A DNA stretch of 64,000 nt from Acinetobacter nosocomialis NIPH 2119 (GTDB lineage Bacteria; Pseudomonadota; Gammaproteobacteria; Pseudomonadales; Moraxellaceae), in contig NZ_KB849239.1 of the NCBI RefSeq assembly GCF_000368085.1, positions 876,972 through 940,971 of the forward strand. The letters are read 5' to 3'. Positions 17,865 to 25,510 of this stretch are shown here, piece after piece. The notes under the pieces were generated by a model that was given only the letters and a program-made list of their open reading frames with translations, was not told the DNA's origin and did no database searches. The translations under genes and the position numbers were made by a program. Numbering within the stretch: the stretch's first letter is position 1; each line of letters begins with the position of its first letter.

Positions 17865-18296
17865 TTAGCCTGAAATATATTGCTTTAATTGTTCAATTAA
17901 AACTTTTTGGTCTTCCATGGCTGCTTTAACTAAGTCACCAATTGAAATAAAACCAACCAATTTTTCATTATCTAATACAGGTAAGTGTCGTAAATGACGA
18001 TCAGTCATGAGCTGTAAACATTCTTCAACCGTATTATTTAAACCTACCGTAATTACTTTTGCCGTCATAATTTCAGCAACTGTAGTGCTATAAGACGAAC
18101 GCTCCATAAGCGTTACTTTTCGTGTGTAATCACGTTCAGATAATATTCCAACAACTTTTTCACCTTCTGCTACAACTAAAGCACCAATACCTTTTTCTGC
18201 CATAATCGTAATTGCTTCGAGGACAGTTGCTTCGGGTGAAATTGTAAAAATGGCTTGTTCAGATTTGTTCTTAATTACTTGTGCAACGATAGTCAT
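17865..18296 (-). CDS. Protein of two CBS domains
   Basis: 143 residues consisting of a CBS pair: the first from about residue 10 (FTISPEATVLEAITIMAEKG, then ALVVAEGEKVVGILSERDY) and the second from about residue 75 (VGLNNTVEECLQLMTDRHL, then RHLPVLDNEKLVGFISIGD). CBS pairs bind adenosine nucleotides and act as energy or ligand sensors, or as regulators of another protein. Nothing else is fused to it, so the partner is unknown. RHLPV plus GFISIGDLVK is typical for small bacterial stand-alone CBS proteins. It is a single-gene unit sharing its terminator with argD. Confidence 0.9.
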   Translation of the reverse strand: MTIVAQVIKNKSEQAIFTISPEATVLEAITIMAEKGIGALVVAEGEKVVGILSERDYTRKVTLMERSSYSTTVAEIMTAKVITVGLNNTVEECLQLMTDRHLRHLPVLDNEKLVGFISIGDLVKAAMEDQKVLIEQLKQYISG

Positions 18297-18434
18297 TTCT
18301 TCTGTCCTGTTGTTTTATCATTTTGATTTAAATTAGCTCGATTTTTGAAAAAAGCAAAGACTTACGAGTCATTCAAATATTAGTTTTACGCTTAAGCGCT
18401 CAAAAAGCACTCTAAATTTGGTAGCTTAAAAACT

Positions 18435-18860
18435 TTAAGCTACCTGCCATTTTGGATGATTAAAAAAGAAATGATGCATTTGTTGAGTAGATAACTTCAA
18501 CTTACGATGAGATGAGTTAAATAATGCAGGGGTAACTTTTAACCGTGTTAAAGTAGGTAATAAAGATTCATGAAAGTCTTTTGGGGTAATTTTTCTTGGC
18601 TTGTAATTAGGCCAATGAGTTTTGGCATATCGATGTGCTTGCACTCCATTTAACCAAAAAGGAAAAATAAAATCTTCCTGATCTGATTTAATGGCCCAGC
18701 CTTCATCAAACAGTCCCCAAAGAACTCCACAATACATCATGGTTCTTAAAATATAAATCTTGATCATCAAGTCTTTAGAAACCGGTTGTAGATTACTTAA
18801 ACTGTTCATTTTAAATTTAAAGGTTTTCAACTTGTCTTGCTTATTATAAGAAAACCACAT
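18435..18860 (-). CDS. DUF2750-family protein
   Basis: 141 residues. The middle resembles DUF2750: CGVLWGLFDEGWAI, then FIFPFWLNGVQAHRYAKTHW and later ITPKDFHESLLPTLTRL. These proteins are small, cytoplasmic and of unknown function, with no catalytic motif. The start is uncertain: ATG 18860 lacks a clear ribosome site, and an internal ATG at 18809 (giving 124 residues) is also possible. A hairpin formed by GGTAGCTTAAA and TTTAAGCTACC overlaps the stop codon. Genes around it are unrelated. Confidence 0.75.
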   Translation of the reverse strand: MWFSYNKQDKLKTFKFKMNSLSNLQPVSKDLMIKIYILRTMMYCGVLWGLFDEGWAIKSDQEDFIFPFWLNGVQAHRYAKTHWPNYKPRKITPKDFHESLLPTLTRLKVTPALFNSSHRKLKLSTQQMHHFFFNHPKWQVA

Positions 18861-19007
18861 GACATTTCAGTTTAAACAGGTGTCAAATCGTAAACAAATA
18901 TTGATGACTTGAAATATCTATATAAATCAATACTAAAAAATAATGCTGTGTTATGACTAAGAATAGTAAAGTAGGGTTGCAGAAAAAATTAATAACTTTA
19001 GTTTTTT
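18861..19007. other. Intergenic region upstream of the DUF2750 gene
   Basis: AT-rich with no credible gene. It holds the promoter of the leftward DUF2750 gene and borders the repeat array that follows. Confidence 0.4.
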
Positions 19008-19220
19008 CAGATATAAAAAACGCCACCTGAGCAAGACAAAGCGACTAAAGCTTTGGCGAAGCGCAAGATGAACATAGTTATGGTTAATTTATATTGAACT
19101 TTTTACAGGTATAAAAAAACGCCACCTGAGCCACGTCTGAAGTGGCGAAATAAGGCTTTAGATAAATAGGTAATTTTGGTTTTATATAGGTATAAAAAAA
19201 ACGCCACCTAAGTGACGTTT
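19008..19220 (-). repeat. Tandem array of three terminator-like repeats
   Basis: The core ATAAAAAACGCCACC(T) occurs three times, at about 19012-19030, 19110-19129 and 19191-19210. Each is preceded by a similar AT-rich lead ending in CAGGTAT, CAGAT or TAGGTAT. Each core begins a hairpin whose other arm ends in a form of GTGGCG, CTTTGGCG or GTGACGT, and read leftward each ends in a T-run. The last lies right behind the Sel1-like gene at 19223 and works as its terminator. The other two have no gene in front of them. Confidence 0.7.
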
Positions 19221-19222
19221 CT

Positions 19223-19456
19223 TTATGCTTGCATGGTGGCTAGTTTCTGCCAATATTGTGCTTTCATGGAATCACGTTCTACACGGAAACCTTGATAATA
19301 TAGTTCTGCTAAGAACAGGGCAGCTTTGCCATGACCAGCACGCGCAACTTCTTCTAACTGCGCAACAGCATCTTGGAAATTCATTTGAGAGTGAATTGTG
19401 TTAACTGCAGTTGCGTATACATGTTCTAAATCATGATGAGAGATACGTTGAATCAT
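19223..19456 (-). CDS. Small Sel1-like (TPR-like) repeat protein
   Basis: 77 residues. The C-terminal half has the pattern ARAGHGKAALFLAELYYQGF followed by RDSMKAQYWQKLA, which matches one Sel1-like repeat (A-x-G-x-x-x-A-x-x-x-L-x-x-x-Y-x-x-G, then A-x-x-W-x-x-x-A). There is no signal peptide, unlike many larger Sel1 proteins, so it is probably a cytoplasmic interaction module. AAGGAG precedes the ATG at ideal spacing, so it should be well translated. The downstream region holds the terminator repeat array. Function unknown. Confidence 0.7.
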   Translation of the reverse strand: MIQRISHHDLEHVYATAVNTIHSQMNFQDAVAQLEEVARAGHGKAALFLAELYYQGFRVERDSMKAQYWQKLATMQA

Positions 19457-19671
19457 ATAAAACTCCTTATTTTAATTATGATTACTTTTTCTAAAGGCCA
19501 CTGCCTTTGAACTAATGTAACTTAGAATTGTTAAACTAATATTACAAATTAATGGATTTGTCAACTATTGTTCAGCATTAGTTGGTTCACTATTAGGATA
19601 CATGATTAAACATTATTCACAAATAATTTTGAGTAAAATCAATATGAGAATAAAAGACAAGGAGAATAACT

Positions 19672-20031
19672 ATGACAAATACTATCGATGGCTTTGTTTT
19701 TGATACTCCTCCTAAAGAGGAGCAAATCATAGAGCTTGCTCATTACCATCGTAAATTATTAGACGAAGCAATTTTCCATCAAGAAATACATTTAGGTGAT
19801 TATTGTTTGGCGCAACGTAAACGGGTTTTTGACTATGCTCGCCAATTGGACCCTAATCAAAAAGCTTGGTTCTATCAGGTTTATGATGGTGAACTTAGAA
19901 AAATTGCAGATGAAGATGAATTGCATCCAGCTGATGCTGAAGAAGGATTAAGTATTTTTGCTATGTTACTTGTGCTAGTAATTATTGCAGCAATCTTATA
20001 CTTCTCTGTAATACGTTCTTTAATAAGCTAA
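19672..20031 (+). CDS. Tail-anchored protein of unknown function
   Basis: 119 residues: a charged soluble part of about 95 residues followed by one hydrophobic segment at the very C-terminus (LSIFAMLLVLVIIAAILYF), ending just after it. This suggests a C-tail-anchored inner membrane protein with a cytoplasmic domain. No known family is recognised. AAGGAG sits at good distance before the ATG. A strong intrinsic terminator follows, so it is a single-gene unit. The next gene also encodes a small single-span membrane protein, but is separated by that terminator. Confidence 0.65.
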   Translation: MTNTIDGFVFDTPPKEEQIIELAHYHRKLLDEAIFHQEIHLGDYCLAQRKRVFDYARQLDPNQKAWFYQVYDGELRKIADEDELHPADAEEGLSIFAMLLVLVIIAAILYFSVIRSLIS

Positions 20032-20041
20032 AGTTTATCAT

Positions 20042-20078
20042 CCAGTAAGGCTAAAGAATATTAGCCTTACTGGATTTT
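20042..20078 (+). terminator. Intrinsic terminator
   Basis: CCAGTAAGGCTAA pairs with TTAGCCTTACTGG around AGAATA, followed by ATTTT. It lies just after the tail-anchored protein gene. Confidence 0.85.
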
Positions 20079-20131
20079 GACCTTGTGCTGAAGTGCATTG
20101 AACCCTACACTACATCAATTAGAGGTAGGTC

Positions 20132-20458
20132 ATGCTCACATTCAAAGAAAATTTTCTTAAATTAAAGTCTGAGTTAAAGGCAGACCAATGTTTTAATCTG
20201 GTTGTGATTATTATTATTGGCTGTATTTTTATGCTGTCTTATTTAGCATTGCTTCGTCCTGTGAACTCGGAACAGTATCAACGAATTGTACAACTTTCTC
20301 GACAGGCTACATATCCTAGAACTCAAGATATGGCAGAGTTGATAATGACTCAATCAAAAATTCATAGGGCAGAGTATCTAAAGTTAATGTACGCTTATCA
20401 GTTTGAACATGATCACATCAAGGAATATCCTGCGTTAGCACAAGAAGATACTCAATAA
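20132..20458 (+). CDS. Small single-span membrane protein of unknown function
   Basis: 108 residues. An N-terminal charged segment is followed by one hydrophobic helix (about residues 24-41, NLVVIIIIGCIFMLSYLALL), then a soluble part with many glutamines, arginines and aspartates, likely periplasmic. AGAGG precedes the ATG at good spacing. I do not recognise the family. It lies about 107 bases before ftsY on the same strand, with no obvious terminator in between, so it may share a transcript with ftsY, although there is no evidence of shared function. Confidence 0.6.
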   Translation: MLTFKENFLKLKSELKADQCFNLVVIIIIGCIFMLSYLALLRPVNSEQYQRIVQLSRQATYPRTQDMAELIMTQSKIHRAEYLKLMYAYQFEHDHIKEYPALAQEDTQ

Positions 20459-20565
20459 GCATAGTCTTTATTTTAGAAAGGTTTTGCTCGCTATTGGAGC
20501 AGGCAAAAACTTGAATTTATGCTAAACTTTCTATTTTTTAACACGCTGCTTTTCAAGGAATCGGC

Positions 20566-21672
20566 ATGCAACAACAATCGAATATGCAAAATAAATTCTT
20601 GATAGATGCTGAGATCGGGGATGACGATGTCACATTGCCTAATTTACCTGCTATCGATGTTCCTATCGTTGAGTCACCTGTTAAGCAAGAAGTAAAAGCA
20701 CCAGAAGTTGTCGAGACAGCACCTTCAACTGAACCAGAGCAACCAAAATCTGGTTTCTTTGGGCGAATGAAAGAAGGTTTAAGCAAAACTCGCCGTAATT
20801 TCACCGATGGTATGGTAAATATCTTAATTGGTGGTAAAGAAATTGATGATGAGCTGCTTGAAGAAGTTGAAGAGCAATTATTAGTTGCAGATATTGGTGT
20901 AGATGCAACAAAAACGATTATTACCAATTTGACTGAACGTACTGCACGTGGCGATTTGATTTATTCACATTCGCTTTATAAAGCCTTACAAGAAGAGTTG
21001 GTTGCTTTACTGGCTCCACGTGTGAAGCCTTTGCATATTGACCCTAATAAATCACCTTATGTGATTTTAATGGTGGGCGTGAATGGTGTTGGAAAAACAA
21101 CCACTATTGGTAAACTGGCTAAGCGTTTACAAGGCGAAGGCAAGAAAGTTATGTTAGCAGCAGGTGACACATTCCGTGCAGCTGCTACTGAACAATTGCA
21201 AATTTGGGGTGAGCGTAACGACATTGCTGTTGTCGCTCAAGGCCATGGTGCAGATAGTGCTTCGGTTATCTTCGATGCTTTTGAAAGTGCGCGTGCTAAA
21301 GGTATTGATGTGTTAATTGCAGATACCGCAGGTCGTTTACATAACAAAAGTAACTTAATGGAAGAGCTTAAGAAAGTTAAGCGTGTTATGCAAAAAATTG
21401 ATGCTACGGCACCTCATGAAATTATGTTAGTAGTAGATGCAGGTACGGGGCAAAATGCAATTAACCAAGTACAAGAATTTGATCAAGCAGTAGGTTTAAC
21501 TGGTATTACTATTACTAAGTTGGACGGCACTGCAAAAGGTGGTGTACTGTTTAATATTGCTAGTCGTACTCATGTACCAATTCGTTTTATTGGTGTGGGT
21601 GAAAAAATTGATGATTTAAGACCGTTCTCGGCAAAATCATTTGTAGCGGCATTATTTGAAACAGAAAAGTAA
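20566..21672 (+). CDS. ftsY: Signal recognition particle receptor FtsY
   Basis: GTPase at the inner membrane that docks the signal recognition particle and delivers ribosomes making membrane proteins. 368 residues: a short acidic A domain (about 1-65, rich in Glu and Pro), then the N domain and GTPase G domain. The P-loop is MVGVNGVGKTTTIGKLA, followed by AGDTFRAAATEQL, DTAGRLHNK and TKLDGTAKGG, all SRP-GTPase signatures. Length is below the 497 of E. coli because the acidic domain is short. The gene is monocistronic or follows the small membrane gene at 20132; a terminator lies downstream. Confidence 0.97.
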   Translation: MQQQSNMQNKFLIDAEIGDDDVTLPNLPAIDVPIVESPVKQEVKAPEVVETAPSTEPEQPKSGFFGRMKEGLSKTRRNFTDGMVNILIGGKEIDDELLEEVEEQLLVADIGVDATKTIITNLTERTARGDLIYSHSLYKALQEELVALLAPRVKPLHIDPNKSPYVILMVGVNGVGKTTTIGKLAKRLQGEGKKVMLAAGDTFRAAATEQLQIWGERNDIAVVAQGHGADSASVIFDAFESARAKGIDVLIADTAGRLHNKSNLMEELKKVKRVMQKIDATAPHEIMLVVDAGTGQNAINQVQEFDQAVGLTGITITKLDGTAKGGVLFNIASRTHVPIRFIGVGEKIDDLRPFSAKSFVAALFETEK

Positions 21673-21688
21673 TTTGCAGCTAAACTCT

Positions 21689-21719
21689 AAAAAACCTCAT
21701 GAAATAGTGAGGTTTTTTT
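21689..21719 (+). terminator. Intrinsic terminator after ftsY
   Basis: AAAAAACCTCA pairs with TGAGGTTTTTT around a short loop just after the ftsY stop. Confidence 0.92.
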
Positions 21720-21858
21720 ATATCCATATCTTTTTTTATTGTTGCGAAAATAAAACGAACTGTCATATTTTTAATGCTGATTATAAGAAATGAGTTTCAT
21801 AGACTATATTCATTCCCAAACAACGGCCAATGGTCAAACAAATAGGTAGGAAATAAAA

Positions 21859-22455
21859 ATGTCTACTTTCTTAGATAAAATTAAAAACCGTCGTACTATT
21901 TATGCAATTGGTAAAAATGTTGCATTAGATCGCACAAAAATTGAAGAAACAATTCGTGAAGCCGTTAAACATAGTCCTTCATCGTTTAATTCGCAATCTT
22001 CACGTGTAGTTACTCTATATGGTGAATCACATACTAAATTTTGGAATTTGGTTCGTGAGGCATTACGTAAAATTGTTCCTGCAGATGCTTTTGCTGGTAC
22101 TAATGCAAAAATTGATAGTTTCGTTGCCGGTGTTGGTACAGTACTATTTTACGAAGATCAAGCTGTTATTAAAAACTTGCAAGAGCAATTTGAACTATAT
22201 GCAGACAACTTTCCAGTTTGGTCTGAACATTCAACCGCAATTGCACAATTTGCAACTTGGACTGCGCTTTCAGAACTTGGTTTAGGTGCTTCTTTACAAC
22301 ACTATAACCCAATTGTTGATGCTGACGCTGCTGAAGCATTTGATATCCCATCAACTTGGAAATTACGTGCTCAATTAGTATTTGGTTCTGTTGAAGCACC
22401 AGCTGGTGAAAAAGCATTCATTAACGATGAAGATCGCTTCAAAACATTTAACTAA
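21859..22455 (+). CDS. Nitroreductase family protein (HBN1/YdgI-like)
   Basis: 198 residues, FMN-dependent reductase fold. The N-terminal region has the nitroreductase signature KNRRTIYAIGKN and the stretch AVKHSPSSFNSQSSRVV, near residue 38, which typifies the fungal-HBN1/YdgI-like subgroup rather than NfsA/NfsB. Later it carries ALSELGLGASLQHYNP and a family-typical ending with RLVFGS-like LRAQLVFGSV. Its physiological substrate is unknown; relatives reduce quinones, nitroaromatics or participate in fatty-acid responses. AGGTAGGAAATAAAA before ATG is a good ribosome site. It is a single-gene unit ended by a strong terminator. Confidence 0.88.
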   Translation: MSTFLDKIKNRRTIYAIGKNVALDRTKIEETIREAVKHSPSSFNSQSSRVVTLYGESHTKFWNLVREALRKIVPADAFAGTNAKIDSFVAGVGTVLFYEDQAVIKNLQEQFELYADNFPVWSEHSTAIAQFATWTALSELGLGASLQHYNPIVDADAAEAFDIPSTWKLRAQLVFGSVEAPAGEKAFINDEDRFKTFN

Positions 22456-22468
22456 TTTTAGTTAATCA

Positions 22469-22498
22469 AAAGAGTACCTCAATGGTACTCTTTTTTTT
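22469..22498 (+). terminator. Intrinsic terminator
   Basis: AGAGTACC pairs with GGTACTCT around TCAAT, followed by a T-run. Confidence 0.92.
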
Positions 22499-22666
22499 GT
22501 GTTCAAAATTAACATGAAAAATAGTTATTTATTATAATTCAATAATATATTTTAAAAGTTTTAAGTGTAGCTATGCTAAAACAGATAGTGTCATAAAATC
22601 GTCATAATCATATTGCATATTGCTCATGTTTTTACAAACTATTAAATATTATAGAGACGTGAACAG

Positions 22667-23338
22667 ATGACTTTAAGATTAAGTGTTGCTGCAATTGGTT
22701 TATTACTAAGCGGTTCAGTATTTTCAGCAGTTACAATTACGGCACCTGAGGAAATTGTAATCCTTGCGGTGAACGGTCAAGAAGTCAATTCAGGATTATT
22801 CCGTTCCTCTAAAAATAACTACAAAGTTGATGCGGGTGAAACAAACCTAAGTGTGCGTTATCAAGAATACTTTGAACATCTAAATGGTGAACACGATATT
22901 GTTAAGTCTGGTGTTGTTACAATTCAAACTCCAACTTTAAAAGATGGTCAAACTTATAAGCTTGCTATGGTGGGTGTACCAAAAAAATATGAGCAAGCAA
23001 AGAAATATGCTGAGCAACCAACAGTCGCTTTATATAACTCAAATAACGAACTGGTTGTTCAGCAAACTGGTGCAAACAACGAAGCAAGACCTTGGTTCGC
23101 AACGGGTTTGTTGGGTAAGGTGGCTGACTTTACGACAAAACCTTCTAAACCACAGCCTGAACCTGTTTATGCTGCTTCCAAGCCATCTACTTCTCAAGTT
23201 ACAACATCTATTGCCGCAACAGTACCTTCGGCAGGTGCTGCGCAAACAAATGATCAGCGTCTAGTCGAGCTTTGGCAAAAATCTTCTAAGGCTGAGCGTC
23301 AAAAATTTATGGCGTGGTTAGCTGAACAATCAAATTAA
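22667..23338 (+). CDS. DUF2057-family periplasmic or outer-surface protein
   Basis: 223 residues. The N-terminus is a signal peptide (hydrophobic to about residue 18, cleavage likely after VFSA). The next part resembles DUF2057 (UPF0319/YccT-like): TITAPEEIVILAVNGQEV, then FRSSKNNYKVDAGETNLSVRYQ and later GQTYKLAMVG. After about residue 155 it becomes low-complexity, rich in Pro, Ser, Thr and Ala, and ends with a charged helix. The function of the family is unclear; some members affect biofilm matrix. The low-complexity tail probably acts as a linker. It is a single-gene unit ended by a terminator. Confidence 0.8.
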   Translation: MTLRLSVAAIGLLLSGSVFSAVTITAPEEIVILAVNGQEVNSGLFRSSKNNYKVDAGETNLSVRYQEYFEHLNGEHDIVKSGVVTIQTPTLKDGQTYKLAMVGVPKKYEQAKKYAEQPTVALYNSNNELVVQQTGANNEARPWFATGLLGKVADFTTKPSKPQPEPVYAASKPSTSQVTTSIAATVPSAGAAQTNDQRLVELWQKSSKAERQKFMAWLAEQSN

Positions 23339-23354
23339 GCAATTGCTATTCAAG

Positions 23355-23387
23355 ATAAAGCCGATTTAATATCGGCTTTATTTTTTT
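23355..23387 (+). terminator. Intrinsic terminator
   Basis: ATAAAGCCGAT pairs with ATCGGCTTTAT around TTAAT, followed by a T-run. Confidence 0.92.
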
Positions 23388-23414
23388 AATATTTAAAATA
23401 GCCTAAGCATATTT

Positions 23415-23939
23415 ATGATGAATTTAAATTTCCGTTTAGCTGAACTAAGTGATATTCCATTACTTGTAGACTTGATTAATCATTCTTATAGAACACAACA
23501 AGGTAGAAGCTGGACAACTGAAGTTGAATTCGTAAAAGGCCAACGTATTAGTCAAGAACAATTGACACAGCAATTGAAATTGTCTAACTCAATATTATTG
23601 GTTGCAGAAATAGATTCTTCACAAATTGTTGCATGTATTGGTCTTATATTTCAAAACAATACTGTTGAGATAGGAACATTCTGTACAGATCCTAATCTAC
23701 AGAATATGAAAGTAGGTCGTTCGGTTCTGGAGTATGCTGAACAGTTCGCTTTGCAAAAAACACCAGAATTGGACAGTGCACTCATGTATGTTTTAAATGT
23801 ACGTTCGGAGCTAATTGCTTATTATGAGAGACGTGGTTATGCAAAAACAGGTCATGTAGAACCATATCCGACTGAAGCAGACGTTGGAATACCACTTATA
23901 CCAATTAAACTAATTGAAATGAAAAAGGACCTCAAATGA
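23415..23939 (+). CDS. GNAT-family N-acetyltransferase
   Basis: 174 residues with the GNAT fold: an opening strand NLNFRLAELSDIPLLVDLIN, a central VEIGTFCTDPNLQNMKVGRSVLEYAE which contains the acetyl-CoA pyrophosphate loop (the Q/R-x-x-G-x-G/A pattern in a variant form, NMKVGRS), and a later YYERRGYAKTG near residue 140. The substrate is unknown. A glycine in the usual Q-x-x-G-x-A motif is partly replaced (K-V-G-R-S), so activity may differ. The start is at one of two adjacent ATG codons (23415 or 23418). The stop codon lies within the loop of a terminator hairpin shared with the cyd operon. Confidence 0.85.
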   Translation: MMNLNFRLAELSDIPLLVDLINHSYRTQQGRSWTTEVEFVKGQRISQEQLTQQLKLSNSILLVAEIDSSQIVACIGLIFQNNTVEIGTFCTDPNLQNMKVGRSVLEYAEQFALQKTPELDSALMYVLNVRSELIAYYERRGYAKTGHVEPYPTEADVGIPLIPIKLIEMKKDLK

Positions 23940-23951
23940 GGTCCTTTTTTT
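23922..23951. terminator. Bidirectional terminator overlapping the GNAT stop
   Basis: AAAAAGGACCTC pairs with GAGGTCCTTTTT around AAAT. It ends the GNAT gene on the plus strand and the cyd operon on the minus strand; the GNAT stop codon is inside the hairpin. Confidence 0.92.
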
Positions 23952-24246
23952 AGGTTAAAAACCAGATGTAATAGCCTAGCAACATGAGAGGCCAAGCTAC
24001 CCATGGGCTAAATAACCATTTCCATAACCAGAAGTGTGGTACAAAACCAACCCCGTAAATGAAGCCTCCGGAAATACCCACCATCACCAGCATAAGCTGG
24101 CTATGATTGTAGTGTCCGTTTGCATCTAACATGAGGGAAGGATGCACCAGTAAAATTACAGCAAGCGGCAATGCCAACAGAAATGAAATGGCCATTGCGA
24201 ATGCTTGAGCTTTTCGTTGATTTGGTGCTGTCATTGCGTTTGCCAT
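23950..24246 (-). CDS. ybgE: Cyd operon protein YbgE
   Basis: 98 residues with about three hydrophobic helices (near residues 15-35, 50-70 and 75-97) and the sequence VPHFWLWKWLFSPWVAWPLMLLGYYIW at the end, matching YbgE-type proteins that accompany cydAB. Its role in cytochrome bd assembly is unproven. It is the last gene of the operon, three bases after cydX, and the terminator begins inside it. Identification rests on position plus the general pattern. Confidence 0.85.
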   Translation of the reverse strand: MANAMTAPNQRKAQAFAMAISFLLALPLAVILLVHPSLMLDANGHYNHSQLMLVMVGISGGFIYGVGFVPHFWLWKWLFSPWVAWPLMLLGYYIWFLT

Positions 24247-24249
24247 GAT

Positions 24250-24351
24250 TTATTCCTCATCTAAATTTTGATGATGTTCGATATAAAGTGCACTGAGTAC
24301 ACCCGCAAAACATGCCATCAAAATTCCAAGAATCCATGCGAAATACCACAT
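24250..24351 (-). CDS. cydX: Cytochrome bd oxidase small subunit CydX
   Basis: A 33-residue single-helix protein, short enough to be missed by usual gene finders. It begins MWYFAWILGILMACFAGVLS, the family hallmark (M-W-Y-F-A-W-x-L-G-x-x-x-A), and ends in a charged tail with two histidines. CydX stabilises the haem site of cytochrome bd and is needed for activity. AAGGAG lies at ideal distance before the ATG at 24351. The gene lies 13 bases after cydB and three bases before ybgE, fully consistent with an operon cydA-cydB-cydX-ybgE. Confidence 0.93.
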   Translation of the reverse strand: MWYFAWILGILMACFAGVLSALYIEHHQNLDEE

Positions 24352-24364
24352 ATGCTTCTCCTTA

Positions 24365-25510
24365 TTAGTACAAGCTGTGCGAGTTTGACTCGATATGTTT
24401 GTTGGTAATCACGCCCCACATTTTGTAATACGACCAACTGGTGTAGAGCAAAATGATCGGAACGAATATGCATGCAGCAACAGTCATAACCCCTAAAGTA
24501 CGATGGCTTGATACCGCATCCCACATTGTTAAGCTAGAGTTTGGATTAACACTTGATGGCAATAAAAATGGGAAGAGTGCAAAACCAGCAGTTAAGATCG
24601 CACCTACAATCATTAAGCTTGTGCCAGCAAAGCTTAAGCCTGCTTTTGCTTTTGATGCTGTAAAGAATGCAATAATTGCCCCTAAAATCGCGAGAACTGG
24701 AGCGATCTTGGTAATTGGATAATTAGTGTAATTGTTCATCCAACCTGGGTTGTTATTTGTGACTACCTGTTTAGCTAAAGGGTTAAGTGCAGCATTTGTA
24801 TCAATTGCTGCAGCATAGCTATAACCAGGAACTTGACCGAAGTATAACCAAGCTCCAATAACAAGAAAGCAAACCAAGAATACTGCTGCCATAATTTGAG
24901 TGGCCTTAGCAGAACGCTGTTTTAAAGCGCCGTCTGTGCGAAGCATAAGCCAAGCACCGCCGTGCGCACACAACATAGATAAACTGACAATGCCGCAAAC
25001 TAAAGCAAACGGGTTAAGAAGAGCAAAGAAGCTACCCGAATATTCAGAGCGCAATGTGCTATCTAAACTAAAAGGAATACCTAAGAATAAATTACCGAAT
25101 GCTACACCGAAAACTAGAGCAGGCACGGCACCACCAATACAAAGGCCCCAGTCCCAAGAGTTGCGCCATTTTTTATTTTCGAGTTTAGAACGATAGTCAA
25201 AACCTACAGGGCGTAAGAACAGGGCAAATAGCACAAGTAATAAGGCCCAATACATTCCGGAGAATGCAACCGCGTAAACCATTGGCCACGCAGCAAATAA
25301 GGCGCCACCTGCTGTAATAAACCAGACCTGATTGCCATCCCAGTGTGGTGCTATGGTATTAATAGCAGCACGTCGTTCGTTATCAGTCTTGCCAACAAAA
25401 GGCATGAGTGCCATTGAGCCCATATCGAAGCCATCGGTTAAAGCAAACCCAATAAGCAACACCCCAACTAACACCCACCATATGATTTTCAGGAGTTCGT
25501 ATTCAATCAT
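24365..25510 (-). CDS. cydB: Cytochrome bd ubiquinol oxidase subunit II
   Basis: Membrane partner of CydA in the high-affinity terminal oxidase. 381 residues, about eight to nine transmembrane helices, with the typical opening [26 protein letters not shown] and the signature [20 protein letters not shown], plus the [13 protein letters not shown] region. Length matches E. coli CydB (379). The ATG at 25510 overlaps the cydA stop by four bases (ATGA), a sign of translational coupling. Followed by cydX. Confidence 0.97.
   Translation of the reverse strand: MIEYELLKIIWWVLVGVLLIGFALTDGFDMGSMALMPFVGKTDNERRAAINTIAPHWDGNQVWFITAGGALFAAWPMVYAVAFSGMYWALLLVLFALFLRPVGFDYRSKLENKKWRNSWDWGLCIGGAVPALVFGVAFGNLFLGIPFSLDSTLRSEYSGSFFALLNPFALVCGIVSLSMLCAHGGAWLMLRTDGALKQRSAKATQIMAAVFLVCFLVIGAWLYFGQVPGYSYAAAIDTNAALNPLAKQVVTNNNPGWMNNYTNYPITKIAPVLAILGAIIAFFTASKAKAGLSFAGTSLMIVGAILTAGFALFPFLLPSSVNPNSSLTMWDAVSSHRTLGVMTVAACIFVPIILLYTSWSYYKMWGVITNKHIESNSHSLY

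Noticed and set aside
20553..20927. 124-codon frame antisense to ftsY, rich in serine
   Set aside because: The serine repeat arises from antisense of glutamate and aspartate codons in the acidic FtsY start.
23397..23409. Word AATAGCCTAAG also present at 53841 and 63595
   Set aside because: Three copies of 11 bases in different contexts with no shared flanks; not enough to call a repeat family.
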